This document shows, piece by piece, positions 45,446 through 59,429 of a stretch of 64,000 nucleotides of DNA. This DNA comes from Phallusia mammillata (taxonomy: Eukaryota; Chordata; Ascidiacea; Phlebobranchia; Ascidiidae), in NCBI GenBank assembly GCA_003260075.1, contig QLIY01000147.1, positions 1 to 64,000 of the forward strand, written 5' to 3'. A program made the position numbers and the translations under genes. Below the pieces are notes generated by a model, which saw only the letters and a list, made by a program, of their open reading frames with translations, did not search any database and was not told where the DNA came from. Each line of letters starts with the position of its first letter. The first letter of the stretch is position 1.

Positions 45446-48400
45446 GACACCACACTCTTTCCACGCCGACTATTTGTAAAACGCACATTCACATTTTCAA
45501 CAAGCGCCTTTACGTTTATCCGTCAATAAATTCTAGCTACTGTTTGCTGTGGATTTGTTGTTTCTGACTGGTATATGTGCATGTTTTGTCAAGTCAGCAG
45601 CAGACAGTGCACACTGTTTCGACCATCATAATCTCATCAGTACAACTGGTGTCAAGACATTACACCCTATTCTAGCCACATTACAACACTCAGTTTGTTG
45701 GGAATAACAGGCTAAAAAGCAATGCCTCACTGTTCATTGTAATTTTCATTGGCAGAACTGGACATAAACCACAGATGAAATGGATCTACAATGGCCATAC
45801 GGTCAGCGCTATGCCACTTTCTGCACTAACGAGATCTAATAGGTTAAAGTAGTGATGCATCGCAAAATGTGCTCTTTTGCAATCTTTAAAATAGCGCTGC
45901 GCCCCAACTTAACAAACCATTGTTTGAATTCAACATGAGCAGGGACAAATAAATGAGCGCAACCGAATTACATTTATGCCGTTTTGTTTGTTTTTCTTGT
46001 AGTCGGTTACATGACCACTTTAAATGTGGCCAAATCGTGCTAGTTTGAACGTCTTGTGCTCAGAATGTTTTGGGTTTTCGTTCTAGACGATAGTACAAAA
46101 TGCCGTATGAAACTCCAATTTTAATTTGACGGACTTTTGGAAGCCCTGATGCTTAGAGCTATTCTTTTAGAAGTATCAACACCAATCCGGTCCCAGTTAC
46201 TCTTGTTGGGACGCATTTCTCACATTCCACAAACCAAGCGGTAACATACAGTATTTAGTACCACCCAGTTCTAGCCCTCATAGCCTTTTGCATTTTACAG
46301 TGTAGGAAATATTAAGGAAATTATCTAAATCTAATGAAAAATGGTCCCACGGAACTGCAGTTAGGCCTCGCTGACAAAACAAAGCAAACCCGGAAAAAAC
46401 AACATTTAATTCATCTTTCCCTTGCCAAAACTTCAGTACCAAAACCAATAAATTAGCGAGGCATTCGTGTTGGTTTTCGTGGTGGCTAAGTCTACATCAC
46501 GTCTGGTTCCCATCCAAGCACGCGCGTTTTATCCATTGTGACGTCACAACCCAACAGGAAGCACTATGACGCGTGTGCGGTAGGACTGCGAAACCGATTT
46601 TTACTGCTTGGTTGAACGGTTCCTAGTCTTTACATACAGAAGCCTTTGTCATTAAACCCCCATACTTAGGTGAATAGTGTGTACTAACTTTTGTTCTGTT
46701 TTCGGTAAAATATCATGATTTTTTTACTAAATTCAACAAACTTTGTTAACAATTAAAACATTTATACTCTCATTGAAGAAAAACAGTATAAGATGTTTTT
46801 TATTTGTTAAAATTTCTAAACTTAAAAGCCAAAATAATGAAGTCCTAACTTCAAACCTTTCTTTTCTGCTTCTTTGTTTAAATTTAATCAACAATACAAA
46901 CAGACAAAGGAGTATGCAATGCATAATTTATTGTCAACCATTTGAATTAGGTGGCAAGCAATCAATATACTAAGTATGCAATACTGGGTTTATCATCTAT
47001 ATAAAGGCTGTAATGGTAACACTTTTAGACTGATTTAAATGTTTGAAGTATATATTTGGTCGATAAACATATTTTTGGTATGAACCGAAAGTTTCATTGC
47101 AAAAATTTAGTGAAGAAACTTGCTTTGTTTAAAGCATATAAGTTACCTATGTAAGGTAACAACAGTTCACCAATGTTTTATTAGAGCAGTGCTTTACATG
47201 TATCAACGGCATTTTCACATTCAGATACTAAGAACAATCGAAAATATGTACAAAAGACAAAAGAGTAAAACTGGCAAGGTGGGAAAAAACGGGCCAGTGA
47301 AAATGACATGTTTTTTGGTTTAAAACTAAGGCACAGTAAAGCTATAAAAGCCTTTATTGAAATAGGATATCTATATAGGAGAATATAATAGGTCTAAAGC
47401 ATAACTGTAGAAAAGCCTAACTATAGAAAAGCCCACTAACACAGGTGGTGGGGGGAATGTGAAAAATTAAACAAGTAACGTTTCAAAATGTTTGTCAGGA
47501 AAGTTACACAAAAATTAAAAATCTATTTACAATTGCCTTCACTCCTCTAACCGTTGATAGTCGCTTCGTAACAGACCTAAAAAAATTACAGAATTTTTTA
47601 TAATGTTGTTCGAGTTTTAAATGCATGTTATGTTTGTTAAATGTTATAAAGGCCCATCTACACATACTGTGTATGAAATTAAGACATAGGCTTTTAAACC
47701 TTTATTTAGCCACCCACTTATGAGCAAGTTCTGTTAAATGAGAAGATTATTGCCCACAACAAGGAGTTGATATATTCTATGATTAAGTTGTGACCACCTA
47801 CCCAAATTTTTGCAAACTATAGGCTACTGATTCAACTACAAGACTTGCTAATGTAAAGCTTAGGAATAAAGTTTTCCTTAAAGCAACTAGAGACATGCAA
47901 GTTCATGCACAAATTTTTTATTGTTTTGTTAGTATGATGCTTAAATACCAAAAAAATAATTGGTCATCATACAATTCCATGCAAATCAGTTTAACATCAA
48001 AAGTAATTTCATGTAGAACATAATCAAGGCAATATTTCAACCAGCACAGCAACTGAAGGGCATGTAACTATTCATTAACTTGTGTTGAGGCATATGTTGA
48101 AAACTAGACTGGACATTTTCATGGAAGACCAACTTTTTAGTTAATTCAAATTTGAAAAGCAATATAAGTTTAAGCCATCAAAATGCTCAAATTTTTTGTT
48201 TGTTTCATACACAAATTAGTATATAGCTGTTGAGTTTAGTAACAGAAGCTAATAGCTATTCTGTTTTAGAATAATGATTTAAAAATCTGAGATGATAAAA
48301 AATAATGGAAAAGTCACACACTTGGGGTAACATTTAATTTCAATTCTTTTTTTCAGTTTTCTTTTGTAACAAGAACAATTTTTGGTACATTTTTGACATG

Positions 48401-49594
48401 TTACAATCGCATTTGGTACAAACTGATACATCATCCGAAACACATATAATTACCCATAAAACCATTTATCCTTTTTGACTTGTATTTGCATTATATAAGT
48501 GCCAAAGAAAAGAATCTACTGCACTGTGAGAAAATGCACCACAAGCAAAACTAACTGCATGTAGTCAATGATTGATGATGCATTAGCAACTAAACAAATA
48601 ATCATGAATTCAACAAACAGTATGAACCAGTGACGTACATCGTATTCGATGGCATTTAGTCGCATTGTTGACAAATTCATGTCACGAAACATACCACAAT
48701 ACATCAGTTTATGTCAGAACATGACAACATGCAAAATGATGTCTACATCACAATATCACATGATATCAGTATTGGTAACAGCTTTTTTAGAGTACTGTCT
48801 TAGTTTTATTGTAACTGAAAGCCTTACTGAGGCCATTTAAAAACATTTTGTTCAAACTCAAATCAAGAAGTTTTCTTTTACAAAATTTCTTTGCAACCTA
48901 TATAACAGTTAACTTAAGACCAGTGTTTACATTCGCAACCTTGCATTTTCAGGAAGAAAAAGTCTGTCATAAAGTCATTTTTTCATGATTTGAAACAGTT
49001 CTATTTTCAAACCTTCTAAAACACACTGCTCTAGTCTCATGTCAGGCTTTCAAATAAGGGTAAGAAAGGGTGAGAAGTTGCTGAAACACATTGATTTTTT
49101 TCTAGCCCTAAAAAGCAATATATTCATTTGAACGTTTTATAGTCCTTAAACATGGACAAAATAATGACTCCATATTTTGACTTACAAGTTAGTATTAGTG
49201 GATAACATATATACTAATAGATAACAAGTATTACAGACACACATCTATTGAACACAAACTCCATAGAAACCCAAAGATTATCAAATAATATCGTTCTGTA
49301 GTTACAAAAATGTTTTAAAAAATATTTTTACTGTTTTAAATAGTGTGAAGTTATTATAAGAACAAGAATACCAGGTTTTACACTCCCCCCAAAAAAACTC
49401 GCCATGCAGTGTTAAAACTGTCTCTTTTATAGGGGGGGGGGGACATATATACTAATAGATAACAAGTATTACAGACACACATCTATTGGACACAAACTCC
49501 ATAGAAACCCAAAGATTATCAAATATCATTCTGTAGTTACAAAAATGTTTAAAAAAATCTTTTTACTGTTTTAAATAGTGTGATTTTATTATAA

Positions 49595-49633
<39 letters not shown>

Positions 49634-49743
49634 GGAATTTTCTAGTTTAGTGTTTTCACCACAGTCAACATGCAAACATTCACACGCAGTAAGGCAAGCC
49701 ACCAAGCAAGCAATACAACTGTACACTACTAGAAACCTTAAAT
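45444..49743. other. Intergenic region between convergent CFAP210 and PTTG1IP
   Basis: No gene recognised in 4.3 kb. It holds a dispersed repeat (45597-45725), a duplicated block (about 49200-49430 repeated at 49442-49596 across a G run), and a 35-nt G run at 49597-49631. Part of the right side is probably the PTTG1IP 3' UTR. The short frames here have no recognisable product. Confidence 0.6.
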
Positions 49744-52700
49744 TTATGCTGTTTCATCGTCAAATCTTTGATACTGGTTGTTACTTCCCATAAGTCCTGC
49801 CAAATAAATGGATATGTATAGACCCAAACTGGTTTTCAAATAACAAAAATGTGGAAATGATTTAAAACCACAGGGTTTAAGGTAGTATATGAAAACTTCT
49901 TTTGAATTCATGACAGAATGATAATTTGCAACAATTTTTTTCATAATAGTTATAAAAGTTTGCACATTTTTTTTAATCAATCGAGCAATCATTCACAATT
50001 AATCTGTAAAAACTGATTCTTGTGATTATTTTACATAACACTCTCAAAGTCATAGTTTGCTGATTTTATTTGGCTCAACCAGAATCAGATTCGATCATAA
50101 AAATTATTAGTTTGCAGTTATTGCCAAAATTTGTTGTCAATATGACATTATATTGCAGTAAAATTTAAATTGTTGGAACATTATGTTGTTTTTGTCCTAC
50201 TCTTTAGCAATCTTCATTCTCAAACTGGTGATATTGATTTGGTGAACCTAAACCTTGTTACAAAAGTAGATTTTTTACAGAAGCTAAAATCCTTTGTTAC
50301 AACGATACGCTGCATTCATTTAGCTCTTATTGTTTAACAATGGTTCGTTACAAATACCTTTACTTTTTAACACTTTTTTAAATAAAATAGTTTTGTGTGT
50401 TTATTTTTAAAAGGAATTGTAGGAAATGACCTTATTAGGCAATAACACCCTGCTTTAAATACATGGTTGACTGCCCAAAGTTTGTTGGGAAACAAACTTT
50501 TAGGGTGTTCTGCTTGGCTAAGCACCAACTATTTTCTGTTAGTAGATGGTGCTGGGCAAATGTTGTTTACAACCAATTATTTTTTTATGTTTTGTGTGAT
50601 TTTAACAGTACAAAAAAATGGGCCAAGCGCAAAACATACTTTTTGTTACTAAGCTTGTAATAAAAATGATTTTGCTCATAGATAACTACTCTAGTACCAG
50701 CTTGCAGTATGTTAAAGGCAATTAATAGGTGAATCTACTTTGGGTATAACCAGCGAAGTTCTAGTAAGCTAAATGTACAAGCTGAACATTAGTCAGCAAA
50801 TTTTTCACGACCATGCATCTTTTCTGGCAACCATACGCAAAATATGACGGTTAATTTATGCAGTTTGGAAGGCAGGCAAACAAAAAGCATAAACTGAACC
50901 CATCTTTTTAAATCACACTGAAAAGGAAACAACCTACCGTATTTCCTTCTGATGTCATCATTCTTTCTCTGTCTGTCTTGTCGTCTAAAACCATTGTAAC
51001 ATTTAGTATGGTAATATTGTAAGAGTCAAATCTCAGTAAATATCTGGTTCATTGAGCTCTTACTCAATTTTTCACAGCGTTATTCATACCATTGCAATGA
51101 TAAAGCCTTTTTGTGCCAGAACAATAACCACAATTGGCGAAGTACAGTTACATTTTAAACTCGGAAAAGCAAAGAAAAAAATTGATCACTTTTTTTGCTT
51201 TACAGGCCACAACTATGGCAAATTATATTTATTATTCAAGGATAACAAAATTGTTTGTCCAAAATATATTTTGTTGTCAGAAATCTGTAAACTTTTCTAT
51301 TTGCCATAGAAACTGAAACAGTTTAATTGCTAGTGAAAAACCTTATTTAAAACATTGATGGTGTAAAACAAATACAGTGTTGAAAGTGGTTGAGGTTGAT
51401 GTTAATGACACTACACAAAGCACACAACCTCTTACCTTTCGTCCTGTCGCATTTGACGTTCCTGCCTCTCTCTGTCCAGCCTAGCTTCTTCTCTCAAATA
51501 CCTGTTAACAATAAAACATTAAAATATGAACAAATGTGTTGAAAAACATTAATTATGGATGAATGACTTAATGTTTTTCATGAACTTAAATCAGTAGACA
51601 TAGTGTTCAATATGGTCTTCATCCAGCAAGTAATGGGCTGGGTGATTCTTAGATTTGAAGAACAAGTATAGTAACTAAATCTGTTTTTTTTTTATTCCAT
51701 TATTTCCATTGGTATATATAATCATTTTAAAGAGAAATCTTAGGTCTTGAGACCAAATTATGCTTAAACTATATTAAATGAAAGTTGATCACAAAAAAAC
51801 TAAAGAAAATCTATATTAAACTTACTGAAAATGGTAAACATCATAAGTCAAAAAGTTAGGTTTTATTGACACTAAGCCCAGGTGTTGTACAAGATAAACT
51901 CTGAAATTGTTTGAGGACTTATCCTTGTCAAAGAAATAAACAGAAAAATATATAAACATATGCAAAGCTTATTACTTTGAGTTGTTTTTCTTGAAGCAGC
52001 AACATCCGCAGCATTTGCAGAAACATAGTGTTATTGCAATTAGGAGAACTCCACCAATGATACTGACACTGATGATCATTGCCTCAAAGTTCACTAGAAA
52101 TAAAAAGTCACATACAGTCATCATAATACTATACAACCAGACAATTGTGCTCAAGTTATCATAAACATTTTAAAGACCAAACTAAACTCTTCACAACATA
52201 TTTTATCACTTTTACAGTTTCCAATCACAATACCCTTTTTTCATATTAGTTTTTCAATAAGAAACCATTATGCTAACAAATATAATCTTTTGCAATATAT
52301 ATGTGTTTGTACTGCCTAATGCAGGGGTCAGTGACCTTGGCACTCGTGCCAAACTTGACAAGTTGGTTTTTCATGGCACGCCAACCGATTTGCGTGTTTT
52401 ATTAAAGTAACAACTTAACCTGTTACACTGCTTGTTTTCAGCTTTTATCATGCTATTGTCCTAAAATTCAGCCTTAAATGCACAAAACACTCTGTTTTAT
52501 CTTTTTTATTGATATTTGCTGGCACGAACCACTATTATTTAGAAAAACGTTTGCACTTGAGGTCATTAACACATGAAAATAACAAGTAAACTGGCATGCA
52601 TCACTTCAAAGGTTGCCGACCCCTGGCCTAAAGTGACAAGACACTTAAAGGTTGGTGACAGAGAGTCAAAATTCCTGAATAAACGTTTACATATTTTGTT

Positions 52701-53751
52701 TCATTTAAAAGTCCAGCCAACAGTTTTAACTTACACCAACAAACGCCCCATCTCGCAGCAGACAATTTACAGTCGCTGGTTTGTGGAATAACATGTTTCA
52801 CCGGGTAAAGTTTGCATGTGTTGTCTGTGTTGCACCACAAGCAGGAAGCATTCTTAATGCAAGTGCCACACGAGTCGTTCAACTTTGCACAGCCTGTATA
52901 GAAAATACACTGTTAAACACATTGGCACATAAATGAACAGAAAATCTAATGAGTACCCCGTACTCAGTAGCGATAGTGTTGATGATTTTAGTGGTATTAA
53001 TACTCGTATTAGTTATCAAAATATTTTGCCTCAGTTTTCAATACCAACATTTGATACAGAAGGCAGGTTTACACTACAAGAATACGGACAACTTTGCGAC
53101 AATATTTGCTTCGGACAGCACAAAATCGGGAAAAAGTTTTGCCAGGCTATGCATATTTTTTCGCTATCAAGTGGAAATCACTTTTTTACATGTGTGCTGA
53201 TATTTAACATTTAGAAATGATGTGCAAAGGACACAGAAAGAAATTTTTGTATTGTGTCTCAAAACCACTTTGAGACAACAAAAAGAACGGTTTCTTGAAT
53301 ACCTCCAAAGCAATGCTCAATACAAACAATTTGTTTTTCAATGAACAGAGAAAACTTTATTTAAGGTGGCTAGGCGCACTACTGTTGTAGTAGCAAATAA
53401 AGAAAATGTAACAAAATCTTTTTATCAGTGGAAACAAATCTTTGTTGTTAAGCTTTGTTTAAACACTATTTTCAAATTTGGTATCTTCAGAAAACTATAT
53501 GCTACACATTTTACAACATTCATTTATTTCAGAACACTATACACGATTTTGATGAGGAAAAATAACCGCCCAAATATTATTTTATATGTATAAAAAGCAT
53601 GCAGTGAAAAATGCTGGCAAACAAGGTGAAGATAATTATACTCAGTAGACTTACCATCATCTGGTGCTGGTGTTTGACAATGTACAACACTTGCCAACGC
53701 AAAAACACAGATTAATCCACAAAGAATCGATATTTCTGAAACTTTTAACAT
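49744..53751 (-). CDS. PTTG1IP: PTTG1-interacting protein (PBF) homologue
   Basis: Six exons with closing phases: 53751-53655, 52893-52735, 52093-51976, 51501-51436, 50984-50938, 49796-49744. Total 179 residues; human has 180. A signal peptide (ILCGLICVFALASVVHC) is followed by a PSI-type Cys-rich domain: C.KLNDSCGTCIKNASCLWC, then a run ending SAARWGVCW. Next come NFEAMIISVSIIGGVLLIAI (TM helix), a Cys cluster CKCCGCCCF, an Arg/Glu/Gln-rich coiled coil (RLDRERQERQMRQDER), the RRKYGL motif and an NNQYQRFDDE end. In vertebrates it is a membrane glycoprotein that binds securin (PTTG1). Domain order and junctions match the family closely. Confidence 0.95.
52322..52625. mobile_element. hAT MITE, CAGGGGTCRGYRACC ends
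   Basis: Left CAGGGGTCAGTGACC, right GGTTGCCGACCCCTG. Flanks GCCTAATG and GCCTAAAG match at 7 of 8. Same family as 42463-42764. In PTTG1IP intron 2. Confidence 0.85.
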
Positions 53752-56700
53752 TTTACAGACAGCAGCAGGCTTTGTTTTACGTTTAATACAAGTTCTAAAA
53801 CACAGTTTAAAGTTTTATGTCGCCTTTGTTAGTCAAGTAAAAGGTAAACCCTTTAGATTAAAATTAAAATCGGTTAAAAAGTTACAAAATGATGTTTTCC
53901 TTGCTCGTTTTTCTGGTAAAACTTAAACTAACAGTACATGCGATGCACAATTTCAATTAAAATCCTGTCAACGGGGGGGGGGAACAAAATGATGTTTTCC
54001 TTGCTCGTTTTTCTGGTAAAACTAAAACTAACAGTACATGCGATGCACAATTTCAATTAAAATCCTGTCAACCAAAAAACAATGGCCTCTTTTTTTAGTT
54101 TTTTAACCGTAAACAACAACACATTCACCGTTTCAGAAAAACGCAACCAGTTTTCTTTTCATTTTTTCACTGCTTGGACAATGGGAAACGCTTCACTGCA
54201 CAGCGGTCATGTGACTTTACTATGATTTTTATGTGCGTTGTTTTTATGAGAAACTTGCAACGACAAGTTTTTTATGCAAGGCCCACGAAGACATAGTTTG
54301 AAACAAAATCCGTTCTTTTTTACAAATGTTCAACAAAACTTAATGTGATTTAAGTATATGGGTAAATGTTTGGGTAATTCGGAACGGTTGGGTTTAATCT
54401 TTGTGACAACAGGTTCTATCATTGGCATTTTGTCATCTTAGCCACACGACACCTGGGCTCTAAAATAGGCTCGGTAACAATTGGTTTGTGGAAGAGATTA
54501 AACAGGATTGTACTAACCGGGACGAGCCAGCTGAATATCTATATACAAGGGGTGCACAACCATGCATGTGACCATACAGCCACATGGACGAGTTTATGCG
54601 GCTGTGCACACGTAAGTTAAAATATCTGTACTAGCGGCCGTGACATAAGTAAAACCCGTCATAGAGAAAAGGTTGTGTACCCCTGATCTAGGCCTACCAT
54701 TCGTTCTCTTTTTGGATTAGACCAGCAGTTCTCAACGGCGGCGCCAGCGCTGGGAAAAGATAGAGTAGGTAAAACAAAGCAAAACGTCAAAGTCATTTTT
54801 GTCATATCTCTTCCATCTGCGACCAGTAAAAGTATATTTGAAAAAGTATTCACTGTATTGTGTACTTTGTTTACTGAGTGTTTTTGACTGTGAAGTACTG
54901 TGTAGAAGCCTATATTGTGCGCTTTTTCGAGGACTGCAGCATCGCAGCTACGTATTCAAATCGTGTCACTGTCATGCAATAAGACATGTGGCTTGTTAAA
55001 CGTTTACGAAGGAGCAACGATGTAGGATAAACAAGAAACCTTCCGAAACAAAGACACTTTCTACTTGGTGCGATAAAATTGTGATTTAGCAAGCAATTAT
55101 AATGATTAAAAAACTGATCAGCACATGGTGGGCTTTGTAGTTTATATGCTGCCAGTTTACAACGAAATTTGTTTTTTTGTGCCACAGCGCTAATTTTTTT
55201 TCACATCTTCCGATTAACTGATAAAAAAGTCTAGCTAGATCATAAGGTAGAATTAAAACAAAGATCTTTCGAAATATTATAGCTGCTCTTTATTCTCTCC
55301 AAAGTGCCTTGTTAATTCTAACAACGTAGGCCAACTAAGTATTACTCCACCGCTATTCCTTTATTTTTCCTTCGTACGCGAAATACCGCACAACAATGAA
55401 GCAATTAAACACGGGAGGGAAAAAGATTTGCGCCAAAGAGATGAGCACACTAAAAACGGGCAAAATTTCGCGGTTGCGCAAAAAAACAGAATACCGACAC
55501 ACACACAGAAACACGCGTAAAAAGCTGTACAAGGCATCACTACTAATACATCTACGCACGTATGCCATGGTCCAAAAAAGTCCTTGGAAATTCTAAAAAG
55601 AATGATGTTTTTTTGCCCAGTGGGTAGCACTGTAAAATGCCTTTAAAGTTCATTGTATTGGGTTGATTAAAAAGCATTTTAAGTGGGCTTGAATGCATTG
55701 GATAAAACAAAAACTGGTAGGACAGTTGTTTAAGGCAGTTGCGTCGCAAATTACGTCCTGTGAAAGATGTTGTAATGTACAAAATGGGATTAAAACGTGG
55801 AAATATATACAAGAGCTGTAAAATCGTAAGGGAACTTTGGACACAGTAAGTTTAAGACACCACTTATCGTTGTGAGAATAACCACAGCTTTAAAACTAAA
55901 CGTGCGAGTATATTTCACGTCTACGACCTAACAAATACAAAATCCGTGCATGTCTTTACCCAAAGCGCGTAACAACTACATTTCTATAGGCTTAGTTACG
56001 ATGTTTTTTGATGTATACGATTTGCTATGTTGTAATATTTGAATAAACTGGCAATTGCACGCATTAAAAAGGTCATGTCAAGGTCAAACAGCTATACAGT
56101 GTACTAGTATTATTCTAGTAAAAGTAAGGACGAGGCAAAAACGCCGCCGGAAGGAGTACGCTGACGCTGTACAATAAAAAACGTAACCGGTAAGGGCACG
56201 CAATGGCACGTGGACACACAGATATATGGAAAACAAGTTCAATGGCCCAAAAGGTTTTTTGAGATGTTGGACGCAAAAATGTACAAGAAACGGGCGTTTG
56301 CTTTTCACGAAAGAAAATCATTTAAAAAAAGTTCGATGACGTCACCATTAATGACGTAATGATCTTGAGCTCGTGAAGAAAAAAAACATCTGAGGGGGGA
56401 GTTTAGCGCGTTGGGGTAAAAAATGGGGTGATTTGGGGTAAGTGCCGCGCAAATAGAAGTTGAAGACAAATACGTAAGCAGGCTTTTAGCTGAAACGAGC
56501 AGTTGTCAACAAAACGTAAATAATTATTTGATCAAATTGGCGACAAGCGTTGTAGGAGGGAAAAAATACAGCGGATTTCGGCCCAATTTTTTAGGCAAAA
56601 TGCGCATAGGGTATAAAAAAAAATTTAAACCACGTTTTAATTTCGAAACCCTTCAGTTGAGTGCGCAAGCTAGTTACAAATCAAAATTGATTCTTTTTGT

Positions 56701-57179
56701 TAAAAATGAGGAATGAATTGGGGTAATTTGGGGGTGTTTTGAGGGTTCGTGAGGAGCAATTGAGGTTTTAGCAAATGTAGATCACATTTCGTGATGGCGA
56801 GATAGTACATGTCGAACATGGCCATTGGAATGACATGGAAATACAAAGTTATTCTGTACAGGAAAAAATAACCTGACGTTTTTGCGTTTTGCAAAATAAT
56901 GGCATCAATGACAAATTTGGTCGACAATTTAAGAAATATCCAAAAGTTGATATTTTATGGCCATAGTTACAATCAACTATATTTTGAAATGTTCAATATT
57001 TTTGGCGTTTCTAAATTGATAAAGTTTTCAATACTCGCACGTAATTATACAACAACATAGTCCGCGCGATAAAAAAACGATTAAATGAAAAAAAAACATT
57101 GGTACCGGGAAATTCAAACACAGGTGTGCGACCAGTAGAGGGCGCAACAATAAATTAACACTAAACCACATTGTGGCGC
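53752..57179. other. Intergenic region upstream of PTTG1IP
   Basis: No gene recognised. The first 200 bp contain a duplicated block (about 53886-53972 and 53984-54072) around a G run at about 53974-53982. A hAT-like MITE lies at 54546-54685. The PTTG1IP promoter should be at the left edge and the SLC4 3' UTR at the right. Confidence 0.55.
54546..54685. mobile_element. Short hAT-like MITE, GGGGTGCACAACC ends
   Basis: Left CAAGGGGTGCACAACC and right GGTTGTGTACCCCTG are near-perfect inverted repeats. No clear 8-bp target duplication. Confidence 0.65.
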
Positions 57180-59039
57180 TCAAACGCCAGTTTCGTCAGT
57201 GATTTCAAAAGTAGGGGGAGGGGGGTCGTCTTTTCTCGAGTCGCGACTTGGAGCTCCATTACTTGACGATTTAGATCTGCCTGATCTGTAGATTTAAAAC
57301 ATACTTGTGTCAATAGACTGAAAAACGATGTGTTCGTAAAATTGATTTTAAATTTTACAATACGTGCTTATCTAATTTTTACACTCCGGTATATACAACG
57401 TAAGTTTTAAGCTTGGATTTTTTTTAATTTTATGTTTTACTAAAATATGTATTTCTTGATTCATATGATTCGTACACATGATTTATATGACTTATCTGAT
57501 TCAGATGTTATATATGTTTCACATGACTAATGAGTTCAATTGATTCACATGATTCATGATTTTTTATGATACATTTGATTCATATGATTTATACATTTCA
57601 CATTGCTCACATGATATATATGATCATATGACGTAATTGACTCATGTGATTTATAACGTTTCACATTATTACTGTAGGTCATAACATGATCATTTGGCTG
57701 TATGAGTTTAACATTTTTTTCCAACTAACCTTTTTCGCATTTCCGGCCCGTTTCCGATTTCGTTTGCAGCGAGAGTTTTCCAGATTGCTGTGTGAGCCAT
57801 TTCCTTGCTGATGTTAATACTGGAAGGGTCTTCAGGGCTACGGATAAATTTGTAATTGTAAATATTCGGATTAACCGAATCCGGTTTAACCGAGGTTTAC
57901 TGCACATAAGCATACAAACAAAAAACTTTCACTTACTTGTATTTGATTTCAGACACCGGGATTTTCAGGACTTTACCGTCTTGCAGTGGAACATTTACAG
58001 TGCCAGTTCCAGCCATGGCGATCTAAAAAAAATAAAAATGACGGTTTTCCTTTAAAAAGACAAAAATAACGAGTTTCCTTTTTAAAAAAATGACGGATGT
58101 TCTTTAAAAAAAATTAAAATGACGGTTTCTTTAAGTCACGTGAGAATTCAGTGACGTCATACCTCGACGTTTCGGTTGGCGTCCTCCTCTTTCTTCTTCT
58201 TGGCGTCTTCCTTCTTCTTCTTGGTCGATTCGGGCATAATGTCATCCAGCCACTTGAGTTCGGTTTGCGTGAAAATTCCGAAATCGAACAGCTTGCGCAC
58301 GCCCACTAGCGCCGCAACCTAAATGAGATGAAAATTTAACAAATATTTTAATTGATTAAAAAAAAATTTAAAATGCTTTTAAAATCAACTGACTGTGTAC
58401 TTTTATAAGGCTAAAGTTATCCACCATTTATTTAGAATATATTTTTTCTTTAGTATTTTATTAAAATAGAATCTTATAAAACTAACGTACAAAACATAAT
58501 ATTGGTATGAGAATATTTTGCAGAAACTGTTTTCAAAAACCGATTTTTTTACTGGTTCAGTTCCAAAACCACTAGGCATGGGTTGAGGTTACTATAAACT
58601 GTTCTCCATCCCTGAAATTAAATATTCCATGTCTTACGGGCCCTTGTGTTAATATATAGGCTGAGCCATGGGTGCAAATTTCATAAAAAAATTATTTTTA
58701 TAATTTTTTCTTGACCAAAACGTGGAAAAAAGTATCAGAAAGTCCTAAATCTAATAAAAAAAATGTATGTCTTCTTCAAGAAAGATTGCTCACAAAAATA
58801 CTTGTACGTTTCTTAATTAGATGTATTTTACATTGAAAATACACAATAACTTACCATCATAGGGAAAACAATAGACACTGGTGAAGTAGATTTGATCACC
58901 CACAAAATTGTGAGACCAAGTGCTTGGAAGGCTGTGAAGAGATAAACCTTGGGCAGACGTACATGGCGCAAGTATATGAAGTCTGGTTGATGCTTTGGCG
59001 GCATAAGGAAGAGCTTCAGTCTATCAAAGAACTGGACAC
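57180..59039 (-). CDS. SLC4-family bicarbonate transporter, C-terminal exons (partial)
   Basis: Five exons with closing phases: 59039-58855, 58318-58163, 58022-57937, 57837-57730, 57285-57180. The first reads [39 protein letters not shown] and a final membrane segment, a hallmark of SLC4 anion exchangers and Na+/HCO3- cotransporters. The second reads [20 protein letters not shown], as in the Na+-coupled branch (SLC4A4/A7/A8/A10). The tail contains [14 protein letters not shown], a Ser-rich stretch, and ends ..FEITDETGV, a plausible class I PDZ ligand (T-x-V type). The protein moves bicarbonate across the plasma membrane. The other ~80% of the protein was not found in the 5 kb upstream and should lie beyond the window. 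Confidence 0.88.
57455..57675. repeat. Degenerate ATGATTCAT-type tandem repeat in the last SLC4 intron
   Basis: The words GATTCATATGATTC, CACATGATTTATATGA, GATTCACATGATTCATGA and similar recur every 9-20 bp. No fixed period. Confidence 0.6.
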
Positions 59040-59094
59040 CTGAAATAATGTACATTGATATTATGGCTATAATAAACGAATCGGTTTTTGAATC

Positions 59095-59425
59095 GCAGTA
59101 CGCCAGGCCCATTGAAGGCGCCATACAGAATCAACCGGTCACCAAGCATTCACCACTATATGACAAGGCCTAGACTAGAAAAATCTAGCCAGCGGTGGGA
59201 TTCGAATCCACGACAGGAGTCTTTCCGAGACTCGCGCTCTAACAACTGAGTTACGCATACTCAGTGGAGAACCTACCAAAAGTAGAATCACAAGCACCGT
59301 TGTGTGCTGCACATGTCAGCTTCGTAGAAGGGGATCGCCCAATAGACCAGTGTCAGTTAACATACATTAATTCATAACTGGGATCAGCCCTAAAGCGTCT
59401 ATGCAGACCAGCGATCACGGGTTTT
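59095..59425 (-). repeat. Composite tRNA-derived SINE (minus)
   Basis: The reverse strand carries AACTCAGTTGTTAGAGCGC (A box region) and GGATTCGAATCCCACC (B box region), with the same leader and tail as the copy at 44.9-45.2 kb. Confidence 0.75.
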
Positions 59426-59429
59426 AAAG

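Noticed and set aside
52933..53214. Plus-strand frame of 93 codons in PTTG1IP intron 1
   Set aside because: No recognisable domain, no supporting splice context, and it lies in an intron on the opposite strand.
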